Below are positions 1 to 9,142 of a DNA stretch of 64,000 nt, piece by piece (the first letter of the stretch is position 1; every line of letters starts with the position of its first letter). The notes under the pieces were generated by a model. The model did not search any database, was not told where the DNA came from, and saw nothing but the letters and a program-made list of their open reading frames with translations. The translations under genes were made by a program, and so were the position numbers. This stretch comes from Ilyomonas sp965247435 (GTDB lineage Bacteria > Bacteroidota > Bacteroidia > Chitinophagales > Chitinophagaceae). The stretch covers positions 2,604,001-2,668,000 of the forward strand of contig OZ252019.1 in the NCBI GenBank assembly GCA_965247435.1, written 5' to 3'.

Positions 1-628
1 TTACCTGCGGCCAGCTCCAGTTGCTGCCCCAGTGAAAAGCGATTGCCAGCACAATAAAGCTATCTATCAGTTGCGATACCAGCGTAGAGCCGGTGGCCCG
101 CAGCCATACTTTTTTCTCGCCGGTAATTTTTTTAATCCGGTGAAAAACGGTGACATCAATAATCTGGCTTACCAAAAAAGCGACGAGGCTGGCAAAAATG
201 ATCCACATGCCCTGCCCAAAAATGCCGCTGTAAGCTGTTTGCATATCGCTGATGCCGCTTTGTTGTTTGGAAGATAACCAGAAATCTGCAGGTGGTAAAT
301 GGATGCTGGTGTAAAACATGAGAAATGCATAGCTGATAAGCGCGACCGCCGTATAACTGATGCGGCGCACCGCTTTCGGGCCATAATATTCGTTTACAAT
401 ATCGGTTAAAATAAACTCGAGCGGCCACAGCAGCACACCACAGGTTAGATTGTAAGACAAGCCGCTCTGACCGAATAAGGTAAAATTGACTGGTGCAATC
501 CCAAAGATTTTTTCCAAAGAAAAAATCTTGGTGCCAATGCATTCCGCAATCAGTGCATTGGCTACAAAAAATGCGGTAAAGCCAAGGAACAACTTGGCCG
601 GCTTGTCTTTAAGAATTGAATGAATCAT
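1..628 (-). CDS. Queuosine precursor transporter (YhhQ/DUF165 family), 3' end cut by the window
   Basis: The protein is an inner-membrane carrier of the YhhQ/DUF165 family, which imports queuine-type precursors for tRNA queuosine modification. The visible 209 residues begin MIHSILKDKPAKLFLGF and carry several hydrophobic helices. The family-typical stretch LTDIVNEYYGPKAVRR lies near residue 75, and a later charged loop reads FHRIKKITGEKKVWLRATGS. The ATG at 628 is chosen because the conserved N-terminal helix starts there. It overlaps the end of the upstream small membrane-protein gene by 20 bases, so the two are probably translationally coupled. The reading frame is still open at base 1, so the C-terminus is missing. 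Family assignment is from recognised sequence features; the exact substrate is inferred from the family. Confidence 0.85.
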   Translation of the reverse strand, partial: MIHSILKDKPAKLFLGFTAFFVANALIAECIGTKIFSLEKIFGIAPVNFTLFGQSGLSYNLTCGVLLWPLEFILTDIVNEYYGPKAVRRISYTAVALISYAFLMFYTSIHLPPADFWLSSKQQSGISDMQTAYSGIFGQGMWIIFASLVAFLVSQIIDVTVFHRIKKITGEKKVWLRATGSTLVSQLIDSFIVLAIAFHWGSNWSWPQV

Positions 629-911
629 ACTGTATAAAAAATAAAACAATTACCTGGAATATAAATATGATAAGATTGAAGAACCGCAACCAGGCCGGTG
701 TAAAAGATGGCCGTCGCAAAAAAATTAATATCAGCTCAGCCGGTGTAACAACCACATTAATGACAAATGATAAGACCCAGCCAAGAACAATCACAATGTT
801 TTTTAAAAACTCTGCAGTGATAAAATTGTGCGAATACCGGATAACGATACAAAGTAAAAACAAAAGGTTACAGATAAAAGCTACTCTTGCCAGAAACAAC
901 AGCCAGCGCAT
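609..911 (-). CDS. Small membrane protein of unknown function
   Basis: This encodes 100 residues with three or four hydrophobic segments (about residues 3-23, 33-52, 53-66 and 75-95) separated by short basic turns such as LRRPSF. I do not recognise a named family. The ATG at 911 gives MRWLLFLARVAF, a plausible first membrane helix. Its stop codon lies inside the start of the queuosine-precursor transporter gene (20-base overlap), so the two are likely one transcription unit. An antisense frame of similar length is open but has no features of a real protein. Confidence 0.6.
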   Translation of the reverse strand: MRWLLFLARVAFICNLLFLLCIVIRYSHNFITAEFLKNIVIVLGWVLSFVINVVVTPAELILIFLRRPSFTPAWLRFFNLIIFIFQVIVLFFIQYDSFNS

Positions 912-961
912 ATTTTTTGGTGAAAAATACCATTAATTTGCCAACCGCTTAAAAATTGATA

Positions 962-3478
962 ATGAAAAATATCCAGTGGAAGAAAGTATTGCCGCATATT
1001 ATAGCAATTGGCATTTTTTTAATCGTCGCCGTTTTGTACGGTAAGCCGGCCTTACAGGGAGAGGTATTGCAGCAGACCGATATTATCCACTGGAAAGGAA
1101 TGGCGCAAAGCGCATTTGACCACAAGGCAAAAACCGGCCACTACCCGCTGTGGAATACGAATTTGTTTGGCGGTATGCCTAACTACCAGGTGTTTCTCGA
1201 TGGTAAAAGTTTCCTCTTTGATTTTAATAAAGTACTTGCGCTTGGCTTGCCAAAGCCCATCAGCTACTTTTTCCTTGCCTGTCTTTGTTTTTACATTCTG
1301 TGCATGGTATTGGAAACCAATTACCTTATTGCTATTTTAGGAAGTCTTGCGTATGCCTATTCCACTTACAACCCGGTCATTATCTCTGTAGGCCACGAGT
1401 CTAAAATGATGGCTATCGCGTATATGCCGGCGTTGCTGGCAGGCCTTATCTTATTATACGAACGGAAATACATTGCCGGCCTTTGCATCACCGCGTTTTT
1501 TGCTACGATGGAGATTGGCGCCAACCATCCGCAGATCAATTATTATTTTATAATTATTGCCGGCTTTATGACGGTTGCCTATATCATTAAATGGGTAAAA
1601 GCAAAAGACTGGAAGCACATGGGTGTGGCGTTAGGCCTGGCGCTTATATGCGGATTGATTGGCGCCGGCAATGCTGCCATCACGTTGCTGACTACTGCCG
1701 AATATGCAAAATATACCATGCGCGGCGGCAAGACGCTGGAAAGCGTTGGCAATACGGTGAAAGAAGTGAAGACCACCGGCCTGGACGAAAACTATGCGTT
1801 TGCCTATAGCATCGGCAAAAGTGAAACGGCTGTGCTAATGATGCCCAATGCATTTGGTGGCAGCAGCGCCGAGCACCTCGATGAAAACTCAAAAGTAGCA
1901 GGCGCCTTAATTGCTAAAGGCATACCCGAAGAAAACGCTCAGCAGCTTGCGCAGTCGCTGCCAAAATACTGGGGCAGTATTGCCGATGTGGGTGGCAACG
2001 CCGGCACTTCCGGGCCGCCGTACACAGGTGCTGTTATTTGTATTTTATTCGCGATTGGAGCAGTAATAGTAAAAAGCAAACATAGATGGTGGATTGTAGG
2101 TGCAAGCCTGTTCGCTATCCTTATGGCATGGGGCAGTTATTTTATTGGCTTCAACGAAGTACTTTTTAAAGTGCTGCCGTTGTACGATAAGTTCCGTGCG
2201 CCGTCTATGGCCCTGGTAATACCACAACTCCTGTTTCCGCTTTTAGCCGTGCTGTGCCTGCAGGAACTCTTTTATAACGATGCGGTGTCTTATGCAGGCG
2301 CAAATTTTAAAAAGATATTGTATGCAGTAGGTGGCGTTTTTGTAGTGCTCATCTTAATTTATCTGATGAATGATTATCACTCCGGAGTAGATGACCAGAT
2401 AAAGCAAGCTTATAACAACCCGCAGAGCGGCGACCTGGGAACAGTCATTGTAAATGCACTGATGGACGATCGCAAAGCGATGTTTAGCGGCGATCTGTTA
2501 CGCCTGCTACTCTTTTCCGCAGCAGTCATCGGCGCTATATTTTTATATATTAAAAAGGTAGTGAAGCCTGCCCTCCTCGTTATTTTACTAACCGTCATCA
2601 GCACTGCGGATTTACTTTCTGTAGATACCAGGTACTTAAATTCTACCAACTACCAGGAAGCAGAAAGCTACGAGGGAAACTTTAGTCCCGATGCCGGTGA
2701 GCAGCAAATTTTAAAAGACAAGGATCCGCATTTCCGTGTTTACAATTTAGCGCCGGATCGCTTTCAGGAGTCGCTTACCGCGTATTACCTGCGCAGCATC
2801 GGCGGTTACCATCCTGCCAAACTTAGTATTTACCAGGATTTGATTGAGAACCAGATTTCGAAGGGAAATACGCAGGTTTTAAACATGCTGGATACAAAGT
2901 ATTTTCTAATGCCTCCGCAACAACAGCAGCAACAAAGCGCTGCACCGGCAGTACAGCTTAACGACAGTGCCATGGGCGCCTGCTGGTATGTAAACGAAGT
3001 GAAGTTTGTACACGGTCCGGCAGAAGAAATGAAAGCGCTGAACAATTTTAATGCGGCCCAAACCGCCTTTGTAGATGATAGCTTTAAGCCGATAGTAAAC
3101 GCCGTTTCCGGCACAGATGCAACGGCCAAAATAAGTCTTGCCAGTTACGACGCGGATGATATAAAATATACATCCCGGAGCAGTACAAACAGGTTTGCTG
3201 TTTTTAGCGAGGTGTATTACCCGGCGGGCTGGAATGCGTACATTGATGGTAAAAAAACAGGTTACTGCAAAGCAAACTATGTGTTAAGAGGAATGAGCAT
3301 TCCTGCCGGAAACCATGCAATAGAATTTAAATTTGAACCCGCTTCTTACTATATGGGTCAAACGATCGTTTATATTACCAGCGCTGCGCTATGGCTGTGT
3401 ATTGCAGCGGGCTTGTTTTACTGGTGGCGCTACCTCAACAGAACAGTCACTGGTGCAACCATAAAAGGACAACATTAA
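962..3478 (+). CDS. YfhO family membrane protein
   Basis: This is a large polytopic membrane protein of the YfhO family, which is GT-C-like and linked in Firmicutes to glycosylation of cell-wall polymers. It has about 838 residues. A first transmembrane helix lies at about residues 9-27, followed by the family-typical early loop with GEVLQQTDIIHWKGMAQ. About a dozen further helices follow, then a soluble part with a glutamine run near residue 645 (PPQQQQQQSA). A last helix sits near the C-terminus, after a YfhO-typical SEVYYPAGWNAYIDGK segment. A TTG codon at 956 is in frame, but the ATG at 962 is preferred. It leads the surface-glycan gene block, and the next gene follows without a terminator. 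The glycan substrate is unknown. Confidence 0.85.
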   Translation: MKNIQWKKVLPHIIAIGIFLIVAVLYGKPALQGEVLQQTDIIHWKGMAQSAFDHKAKTGHYPLWNTNLFGGMPNYQVFLDGKSFLFDFNKVLALGLPKPISYFFLACLCFYILCMVLETNYLIAILGSLAYAYSTYNPVIISVGHESKMMAIAYMPALLAGLILLYERKYIAGLCITAFFATMEIGANHPQINYYFIIIAGFMTVAYIIKWVKAKDWKHMGVALGLALICGLIGAGNAAITLLTTAEYAKYTMRGGKTLESVGNTVKEVKTTGLDENYAFAYSIGKSETAVLMMPNAFGGSSAEHLDENSKVAGALIAKGIPEENAQQLAQSLPKYWGSIADVGGNAGTSGPPYTGAVICILFAIGAVIVKSKHRWWIVGASLFAILMAWGSYFIGFNEVLFKVLPLYDKFRAPSMALVIPQLLFPLLAVLCLQELFYNDAVSYAGANFKKILYAVGGVFVVLILIYLMNDYHSGVDDQIKQAYNNPQSGDLGTVIVNALMDDRKAMFSGDLLRLLLFSAAVIGAIFLYIKKVVKPALLVILLTVISTADLLSVDTRYLNSTNYQEAESYEGNFSPDAGEQQILKDKDPHFRVYNLAPDRFQESLTAYYLRSIGGYHPAKLSIYQDLIENQISKGNTQVLNMLDTKYFLMPPQQQQQQSAAPAVQLNDSAMGACWYVNEVKFVHGPAEEMKALNNFNAAQTAFVDDSFKPIVNAVSGTDATAKISLASYDADDIKYTSRSSTNRFAVFSEVYYPAGWNAYIDGKKTGYCKANYVLRGMSIPAGNHAIEFKFEPASYYMGQTIVYITSAALWLCIAAGLFYWWRYLNRTVTGATIKGQH

Positions 3479-3542
3479 TAGCAAAACAGTCACGTCAAAC
3501 TCAACAACTATAAAAGTTTTAGGCATTGCCCCATATACCTTT

Positions 3543-4631
3543 TTGCCGGCACACATGGGCGGGCATAAAGGTATCCATCTGTTTTATAAATACTTAGGTC
3601 AGCAGGTAACAACTACCGTTGTTTCCACTGCCGGAAACGATGATTCGTTTGCTGAAAATTACAGACTGATCAAAGTATTTGGTGACGCTAAGGGACGGTA
3701 TGCAAACGTGTTTAATTTTTTTACCATAAAACAAATCATTCGCCGCGAGAAGATAACGCATTTGATTTGTGAACATCCTTATATGGGCTGGCTGGCGGTG
3801 CTCCTTACGAAGTCAACAGGCATCAGATTGGTCGTGCACTCGCACAATATAGAAGGGCTACGGTTTAAGAGCGCCGGCAAATGGTGGTGGCAACTATTAT
3901 GGCAGTATGAGCGATGGGTTTACCGGCGCGCAGATGTTGGTTTTTTCATTAATGCCGAAGATAAAGGGTATGCCCTGCAGCATTTCGGTCTTTCACCTTC
4001 CCGGTGCTTTACCATTACGTACGGCACGGAACGGGCAACGCCACCGGATGCAGTTACAAAAGCAGGTGCAAAAAAACAAATACAGGAAGCACACCGCATA
4101 GCCCCAAATGAAGCAGTGCTATTGTTTAATGGCGCTTTAAATTATGCTCCGAACCAACAGGCGCTTGACGTTATTTTGAATGCTATAAACCCGTTGCTGG
4201 AAAAAACAAATGGTTTTGCCTATAAAATAATCATCTGCGGCAAAGCCTTGCCTGAAAGCTATGATAACCTCAGAGACTGGCAGCAGCATCATATTATTTT
4301 TGCAGGGTTTGTACCAGACATTGAACCTTATCTTTTAGCGGCGGATATTTTTATTAATCCGGTGATTGAAGGCGGTGGCATTAAAACAAAATTAGTGGAA
4401 GCGCTGGCCTATGGTAACAATGTAGTAAGCACAGTGAGCGGTGCCGCCGGCATACCGCAGGACTGTGCCGGCAACCAGCTACGCATAGTGCCGGATGGCG
4501 ACTGGAAAAGCTTTGCAGACGCGATTATATATAGGCATGGTTATGTGCAAGGCAATGAACAGTTTTTTACGCATTTTTATTGGGGAAACATTGCAAAGTT
4601 TGCTGCAGCGGCTATGCAATGCATTGCATGA
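3543..4631 (+). CDS. Glycosyltransferase family 4, unusual start
   Basis: This is a GT-B fold glycosyltransferase of family GT4 that probably adds a sugar to a lipid-linked or surface glycan. The donor-binding C-terminal half has FINPVIEGGGIKTKLVEAL near residues 268-286, with the E-x7-E pattern of GT4 enzymes. The N-terminal half contains the glycine-rich PAHMGGHKGI acceptor-side loop. The coordinate given is the first conventional start codon (TTG at 3543). However, the same frame is open back to 3465 and reads KVLGIAPYTF just upstream, which is the expected first beta strand of the fold. The true start is therefore probably a non-standard codon, ATA at 3510 or ATT at 3474. The ATT overlaps the YfhO stop and has AAAGGA a few bases upstream. 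Function is certain at the family level only. Confidence 0.8.
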   Translation: MPAHMGGHKGIHLFYKYLGQQVTTTVVSTAGNDDSFAENYRLIKVFGDAKGRYANVFNFFTIKQIIRREKITHLICEHPYMGWLAVLLTKSTGIRLVVHSHNIEGLRFKSAGKWWWQLLWQYERWVYRRADVGFFINAEDKGYALQHFGLSPSRCFTITYGTERATPPDAVTKAGAKKQIQEAHRIAPNEAVLLFNGALNYAPNQQALDVILNAINPLLEKTNGFAYKIIICGKALPESYDNLRDWQQHHIIFAGFVPDIEPYLLAADIFINPVIEGGGIKTKLVEALAYGNNVVSTVSGAAGIPQDCAGNQLRIVPDGDWKSFADAIIYRHGYVQGNEQFFTHFYWGNIAKFAAAAMQCIA

Positions 4632-4688
4632 TTGTAACTGATAAATAAGAGACCGGTGTTTGTTGCAGGTAAAGATTAAACAATAATT

Positions 4689-5390
4689 ATGGTAGTCGGA
4701 TCCGGACTTATTGGCAAACGTTTTAAAGCATACTCCGATAGTACTGCACATCTTATTTTTGCTTCCGGCGTATCCAACTCTTCGGCCGCAGATACCATTG
4801 CTTTTGAGCGGGAAGCGGAGTTGCTTGCAGCAACAAGCGTTGTTCATCCTAAAAAAATACTGGTCTATTTCAGTACCTGCAGTATTTACGATGTTGCGCT
4901 TGCCCAATCGCCTTACGTGCGGCATAAAGTAGCGATGGAAAAGCTGGTAGCCATGCATGCCGGCGGTTACATTATTTTTCGTGTGTCTAATCCCGTAGGC
5001 CATACCCCAAATAACAATACCGTTTTCAATTTTTTCATTCAGCATATTCAAAGCGGCCTTCCCTTCACCGTGTGGGCAGAGGCACAGCGTAACCTCATTG
5101 ACCTGGATGATATGTACAGCGCCTGTGATTTTATTCTACAGCAGCAGTTGTTTTTAAACCGAATAATAAATGTTGCCAATCCTGTTAATTACCGGGTACT
5201 GGATATTGTACAGGTAATAGAAAAATATTTACATCGCAGAGCTATTTATACGCTGGTTGATAAGGCGTCGGCTCCGTTAATAGATGTAACCGATATATTG
5301 CCGGTCTATAAAAGTTTAAGCATTTCGTTTGGCGAAAATTATCTTTGGCAAACACTTGAAAAATATTTTCCGCAAGATGAGTTATCGTAG
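4689..5390 (+). CDS. NAD-dependent epimerase/dehydratase (extended SDR)
   Basis: This is a Rossmann-fold sugar-nucleotide epimerase/dehydratase-like protein of 233 residues. The nucleotide-binding GSGLIG motif is at residues 4-9. A serine/threonine strand (YFSTCSIYD) comes before the YxxxK catalytic pair (YVRHK, about residues 76-80). A later segment, RNLIDLDDMYSAC, is typical of the substrate region. At 233 residues it is shorter than the roughly 300 usual for extended SDRs, because the middle of the NAD-binding half is reduced. It sits between two GT4 genes and overlaps the next one by 14 bases, which fits a role in making or modifying a sugar donor. The specific sugar cannot be told from sequence. 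Confidence 0.75.
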   Translation: MVVGSGLIGKRFKAYSDSTAHLIFASGVSNSSAADTIAFEREAELLAATSVVHPKKILVYFSTCSIYDVALAQSPYVRHKVAMEKLVAMHAGGYIIFRVSNPVGHTPNNNTVFNFFIQHIQSGLPFTVWAEAQRNLIDLDDMYSACDFILQQQLFLNRIINVANPVNYRVLDIVQVIEKYLHRRAIYTLVDKASAPLIDVTDILPVYKSLSISFGENYLWQTLEKYFPQDELS

Positions 5391-6558
5391 CCGGAAGCGC
5401 ATACTGTGGTGGGAAACATGGTTGATGTGGCCGTTTGTTGCTGCCGGAAAAATAGCCGGTCGCTTTTTTCCGCTACCGGGTAAGCACCGGGTTTTTCTTT
5501 TTTTTCCGAATGCAGACATTGGCGGCTCTCCGAAAGTAAATGCAGATATTATCCGTTGCGTACAAGCTTTTTTACCCTTAGTTATATTTTCAAAGAAACC
5601 AGCCAACAACCTTTTCAAAGATCGCTTCATTCAGCCCGGCGTTCGCACGATTGACCTTGCACGGCTGGTTGACAACAAATGGTATCACTTCGTCAATTTT
5701 TTTTACCGCGGTGTAATTGCCGGTTGGATAAATGCAGCAGTAAACCCGGTGGTACTGGGCGGAGAATGCATTTATTTTTATAAGATAATTCCGCATTTAA
5801 AGTCACGCATAAAGTGTATAGAGGTATGCCATCTGAATACCTGGATAAACTACACTATCGGGTTTACAGACCGCATTGATGTGCGGGTTTTCAGCACGGA
5901 ATATTTAAAGAAGCAGGTAGCGGAACAGTATCAGCAAAACAACCTCGCCCCAGGCTATTACGACAAGCTGCTCTTTATTGAAAATGCCATTGACATACCG
6001 GAGTATGCGGCGATAACCAACCCTATTTTACAGGTAGTTTTTATAGGCCGCGGTTCACCGCAGAAGCGGGTGTACCTGGTGGCCGAGATAGCAAAAGAAA
6101 TGCACCGGCTTTCCTTGCCGGTGTACTTTAGTTTTGTGGGTGATGTAGAGAAAGTGATTCGTGTAGAGGATTACCCGTACTGTAAATTTTACGGAAATGT
6201 TCAAAACGATGAGCTGTTGAACGGGATTTATAAACAATCAGACGTACTGATACTTACGTCGGCATTCGAAGGTTTGCCAGTTGTGGTAATGCAAATGATG
6301 GCTTACGGAAAAGTAGTTGTGTCAACAAAAGTTAATGGCATTCCCGATTATATATTCCACGGGGATAATGGCTATCTCCTGGATGCAGAAAGTGAAGCCG
6401 GAATTGTAAAGCAGGGCGTAACCTATTTATCCCGCCTCATTGAACAGCCTGAATTGATACGGGAATTCGGCGACAGAAGCAGGAAGATGGCAATAGCAAG
6501 ATTTAGTAATGAAGCCTTTTGTAAATCGTACCTGGATATTTTACAGTTGCAGAAATGA
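5377..6558 (+). CDS. Glycosyltransferase family 4
   Basis: This is a GT-B glycosyltransferase of about 393 residues, probably acting in surface polysaccharide assembly. The C-terminal donor-binding domain contains VVFIGRGSPQKRV (start of the Rossmann half) and ILTSAFEGLPVVVMQMMAYG near residues 288-307. In this segment the second glutamate of the usual GT4 E-x7-E motif is a glutamine. The segment KVNGIPDYIFHGDNGYL then matches the conserved GT4 tail. The ATG at 5377 overlaps the end of the epimerase gene by 14 bases; an earlier in-frame TTG at 5329 would give a much longer overlap. The donor and acceptor are not known. Confidence 0.82.
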   Translation: MSYRSRKRILWWETWLMWPFVAAGKIAGRFFPLPGKHRVFLFFPNADIGGSPKVNADIIRCVQAFLPLVIFSKKPANNLFKDRFIQPGVRTIDLARLVDNKWYHFVNFFYRGVIAGWINAAVNPVVLGGECIYFYKIIPHLKSRIKCIEVCHLNTWINYTIGFTDRIDVRVFSTEYLKKQVAEQYQQNNLAPGYYDKLLFIENAIDIPEYAAITNPILQVVFIGRGSPQKRVYLVAEIAKEMHRLSLPVYFSFVGDVEKVIRVEDYPYCKFYGNVQNDELLNGIYKQSDVLILTSAFEGLPVVVMQMMAYGKVVVSTKVNGIPDYIFHGDNGYLLDAESEAGIVKQGVTYLSRLIEQPELIREFGDRSRKMAIARFSNEAFCKSYLDILQLQK

Positions 6559-6576
6559 TGAACATTTCAATTTGCA

Positions 6577-7506
6577 TTACCGTTTTAACAGCTTTCGGTT
6601 TTTAAGATACGAGCCGGACATCAGCAACTTCGACAATGCTCCGATTTTCAAAATAGCCGCCGGTATCCTTGCCAGATCTGCAGCCATCTTTACCACAATG
6701 GCCGGCCAGGGATCGCTTACATAAATTTCCAATTGCTTTTTACTCCTGATGTTCATGTTGCGCAAGAGTCGCCACCAGGCATCGTACACCAGCATATTAC
6801 GAAGCGTTTCCACACCTTGTTTTCGCAATAACAGGTATCCTTCCGGCAGTTCTATAGCCGGCTGATTGATACAGGATTGTGTTACCTGCGACTCGCTGAT
6901 TCCGATATTTATTAACGACTGATTGATGTAACAATACGTTTTTTCCTGCTTTAAGATCCGGTAATAAAATTCCGTATCCACCCGCCATTTCAGCCGTTCA
7001 TCGTATAGCTCCTTTATACTGCTGTGTACCAGTGTTACACTTGGCGGGCCAATGGTGTTTTTGGAAATTAAGACGGCAGGTTCCTGCACTATTTTTTTCT
7101 TCCAGAAGGAGGATAAGTAAACGTCTTCTGTAGTACCGTTGGCGTATTGATTAGCATAAGCAGAAAAAATAAGTTTTTTACCCTTCCCTGTTTCCTTAGC
7201 AAAAGCTGCAAGTGCATGTTCGTTTGCAAACCAGTCATCGTCGTGCATCAGTTTAATCCATTCGCCGGTTGCTTTTGAAATGGCGCAATTCCAGTTGGCG
7301 GGGGTACCTAACGCAGTTGCATTTTTATAATATTGCAATTTATATTTATCTATATATTGATTGCACAATGACAGCACGCTATTGTCGGGGCTATCATCCA
7401 TTACGATCACTTCAAAGTCTTTACAGGTTTGTTCGGCGATGGAATCTAAAAGCCGTTGCAGATAGGCAACTCGTTTATAAGCCGGTATGCAAATGGAAAT
7501 AAGCAA
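6577..7506 (-). CDS. Glycosyltransferase family 2
   Basis: This is a GT-A fold family 2 glycosyltransferase of 309 residues. It opens with the classic MLISICIPAYKRVAYLQ start and the nucleotide-binding VIVMDDSPDNS near residues 34-44. The metal-binding HDDDW stands in for DxD near residue 89. The C-terminal third is less conserved and contains a basic, possibly membrane-associated helix. The gene runs against the preceding GT4 gene, with only 18 bases between the stops. It is separated by four bases from the methyltransferase gene upstream of it on the same strand, so the two are likely co-transcribed. The role is in glycan synthesis; the sugar is unknown. Confidence 0.85.
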   Translation of the reverse strand: MLISICIPAYKRVAYLQRLLDSIAEQTCKDFEVIVMDDSPDNSVLSLCNQYIDKYKLQYYKNATALGTPANWNCAISKATGEWIKLMHDDDWFANEHALAAFAKETGKGKKLIFSAYANQYANGTTEDVYLSSFWKKKIVQEPAVLISKNTIGPPSVTLVHSSIKELYDERLKWRVDTEFYYRILKQEKTYCYINQSLINIGISESQVTQSCINQPAIELPEGYLLLRKQGVETLRNMLVYDAWWRLLRNMNIRSKKQLEIYVSDPWPAIVVKMAADLARIPAAILKIGALSKLLMSGSYLKNRKLLKR

Positions 7507-7510
7507 AGTA

Positions 7511-8263
7511 TCAGTTTATTTTTTGGGCAATCGTCACCAAATGAAAAGGTGGATAGTGTTGTTGATAAATAGCCTGGAAGTTTGAAAATTCCAATGCTTG
7601 TTTAATTAATTCAAAATTGAAAACATGGTGATGCGCACCACGATTTGTAAAGTTATCACTAAGCCTTTCAGTTAGTGCTTCCACACTATTTACAGCATCT
7701 CTTGATAAATCGTGAAGTTTAATAATTTCTTCGATATGTGTGGTGTCCTGCTCCGTTTGATTAATTTTGAAGTCGTCTAAAAGATGCGTAAAAGTTGTGT
7801 ACGGCCTGTTGTAATCAAAGGTTGTATTTTTATCAGGCAGCACGAGAACCAACAAACCATTTTTTTTCAAAACCCTGTTCCATTCTTTCAATGCCTTTAA
7901 AGGATTTGCAATATGCTCAAGGCTATGACTGGATAACAAAAAGTCATATTTATCATTGTCAATTCGGGTTAACTCGGTAGCCTCTGCAATGTATTGATGG
8001 CCAATCTTCGATTCAAAATAATTAAAAAAGTTGCCTTCTTCTATAATTCCTTCCCACATTGTGTTTGTGCTAAAATTGACACCATCTATTTCTTTTGCAT
8101 AAACATAAACGGGGAAAACTCCTTTTACTTTGAATATAGAGCTTGGTCCCCCTATTTCAAGCCCATATTTATTGTTCAATTGCTTTGAAAAAGCAATAAA
8201 TCTTCTTTTGCCCGGCGATTTTAAATAAGAAAGTTCGGTTATTATTCTATTTTTAATTTCCAT
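7511..8263 (-). CDS. Class I SAM-dependent methyltransferase
   Basis: This is a 250-residue methyltransferase of the type 11 kind. The motif I region reads YGLEIGGPSS near residue 33. The conserved motif SSHSLEHIANPLKALKEWNR lies near residues 109-128, followed by the post-motif strand NGLLVLVLPDKN. The substrate is probably a sugar or glycan intermediate, given the neighbouring glycosyltransferases. Its base composition is clearly AT-richer than the genes at 1-6.5 kb, as is true of the next two genes. It is transcribed with the GT2 gene downstream of it and diverges from the rhamnosyltransferase-like gene at 8297. Confidence 0.8.
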   Translation of the reverse strand: MEIKNRIITELSYLKSPGKRRFIAFSKQLNNKYGLEIGGPSSIFKVKGVFPVYVYAKEIDGVNFSTNTMWEGIIEEGNFFNYFESKIGHQYIAEATELTRIDNDKYDFLLSSHSLEHIANPLKALKEWNRVLKKNGLLVLVLPDKNTTFDYNRPYTTFTHLLDDFKINQTEQDTTHIEEIIKLHDLSRDAVNSVEALTERLSDNFTNRGAHHHVFNFELIKQALEFSNFQAIYQQHYPPFHLVTIAQKIN

Positions 8264-8296
8264 AAATGCTACAAATTAATAGATAATAATTCACTT

Positions 8297-9142
8297 ATGA
8301 ATATTGCAGGCGTTGTTATCTTATACCAGCCGCCACTATCAGTTATACCTAATATAGCCACCTACTTACCCTTTTTAGACACATTATACGTGTTTGACAA
8401 TACGGAAACAAAAGATGAGTTGTTGCACCAACAACTTTTGATGCTTGAAAAAGTTGTTCTTATACATGAAAATAAAAATAAGGGAATCGCCACGCGGCTT
8501 AATGAAGCAGCAAGATTTTCGTTAGCACAAAAATATGACTGGCTGCTTACAATGGATCAGGATTCGAGCTTTGACAGTAAGGCTTTAAAAAGATATATTT
8601 CCTGCATAGAGGCGGTTGAACAGAAAGATAAGATTGCTATGTTCGGTATAAATCATGAATCAGATAATCATATTGCCGACTGCAATTGCATTGAAGCAGT
8701 ACATCTTATTACATCGGGAAGCATTATAAATTTAAGTTTATTCAACAAAACGGGAGGCTTTGATGAAGCATTATTTATTGACGAGGTTGATATTGATTAC
8801 TGCTATAATGCTATCATTAAAGGATACAAACTATTTAAATTTAAGAATATTTTTTTGAACCATTCCTTAGGTACAAAAAGCTATCATAAATCACTAAAGA
8901 GTTTTAAAATCACTTCCAGAACCTTACACTCACCGGAACGCTTATACTATATGGTTAGGAATTATTTTTATGTGAATAAAAAGTATCCGGATCAATTTTT
9001 AAAAGAAAAAAAAATAAGGAAAATAGATTTGTTGAATCGGATAAAAAATAATTTTCTTTACGGCGATCAAAGGATGAGGACTTTAAGATATGTGGTCAAA
9101 GGATGGATGGATTATATGGTGAAAACAAATAAATCAAAGTGA
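8297..9142 (+). CDS. Rhamnosyltransferase-like GT2 glycosyltransferase
   Basis: This is a GT2 enzyme of 281 residues of the rhamnosyltransferase-like subgroup. It starts MNIAGVVILYQPP, has VFDNTE at the first nucleotide-binding position, and has the catalytic-site stretch LLTMDQDSSF near residues 77-86. The conserved GGFDEALFIDEVDIDYC follows near residue 153. The C-terminal part contains the basic, aromatic ERLYYMVRNYFY motif common in this subgroup. The gene is AT-rich. Its stop overlaps the start of the FkbM methyltransferase gene, so the two are translationally coupled and probably modify the same glycan. Confidence 0.83.
   Translation: MNIAGVVILYQPPLSVIPNIATYLPFLDTLYVFDNTETKDELLHQQLLMLEKVVLIHENKNKGIATRLNEAARFSLAQKYDWLLTMDQDSSFDSKALKRYISCIEAVEQKDKIAMFGINHESDNHIADCNCIEAVHLITSGSIINLSLFNKTGGFDEALFIDEVDIDYCYNAIIKGYKLFKFKNIFLNHSLGTKSYHKSLKSFKITSRTLHSPERLYYMVRNYFYVNKKYPDQFLKEKKIRKIDLLNRIKNNFLYGDQRMRTLRYVVKGWMDYMVKTNKSK

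Noticed and set aside
5329..5376. Longer N-terminus of the second GT4 glycosyltransferase from a TTG at 5329
   Set aside because: It would overlap the epimerase gene by 62 bases, and the ATG at 5377 fits the family start better.
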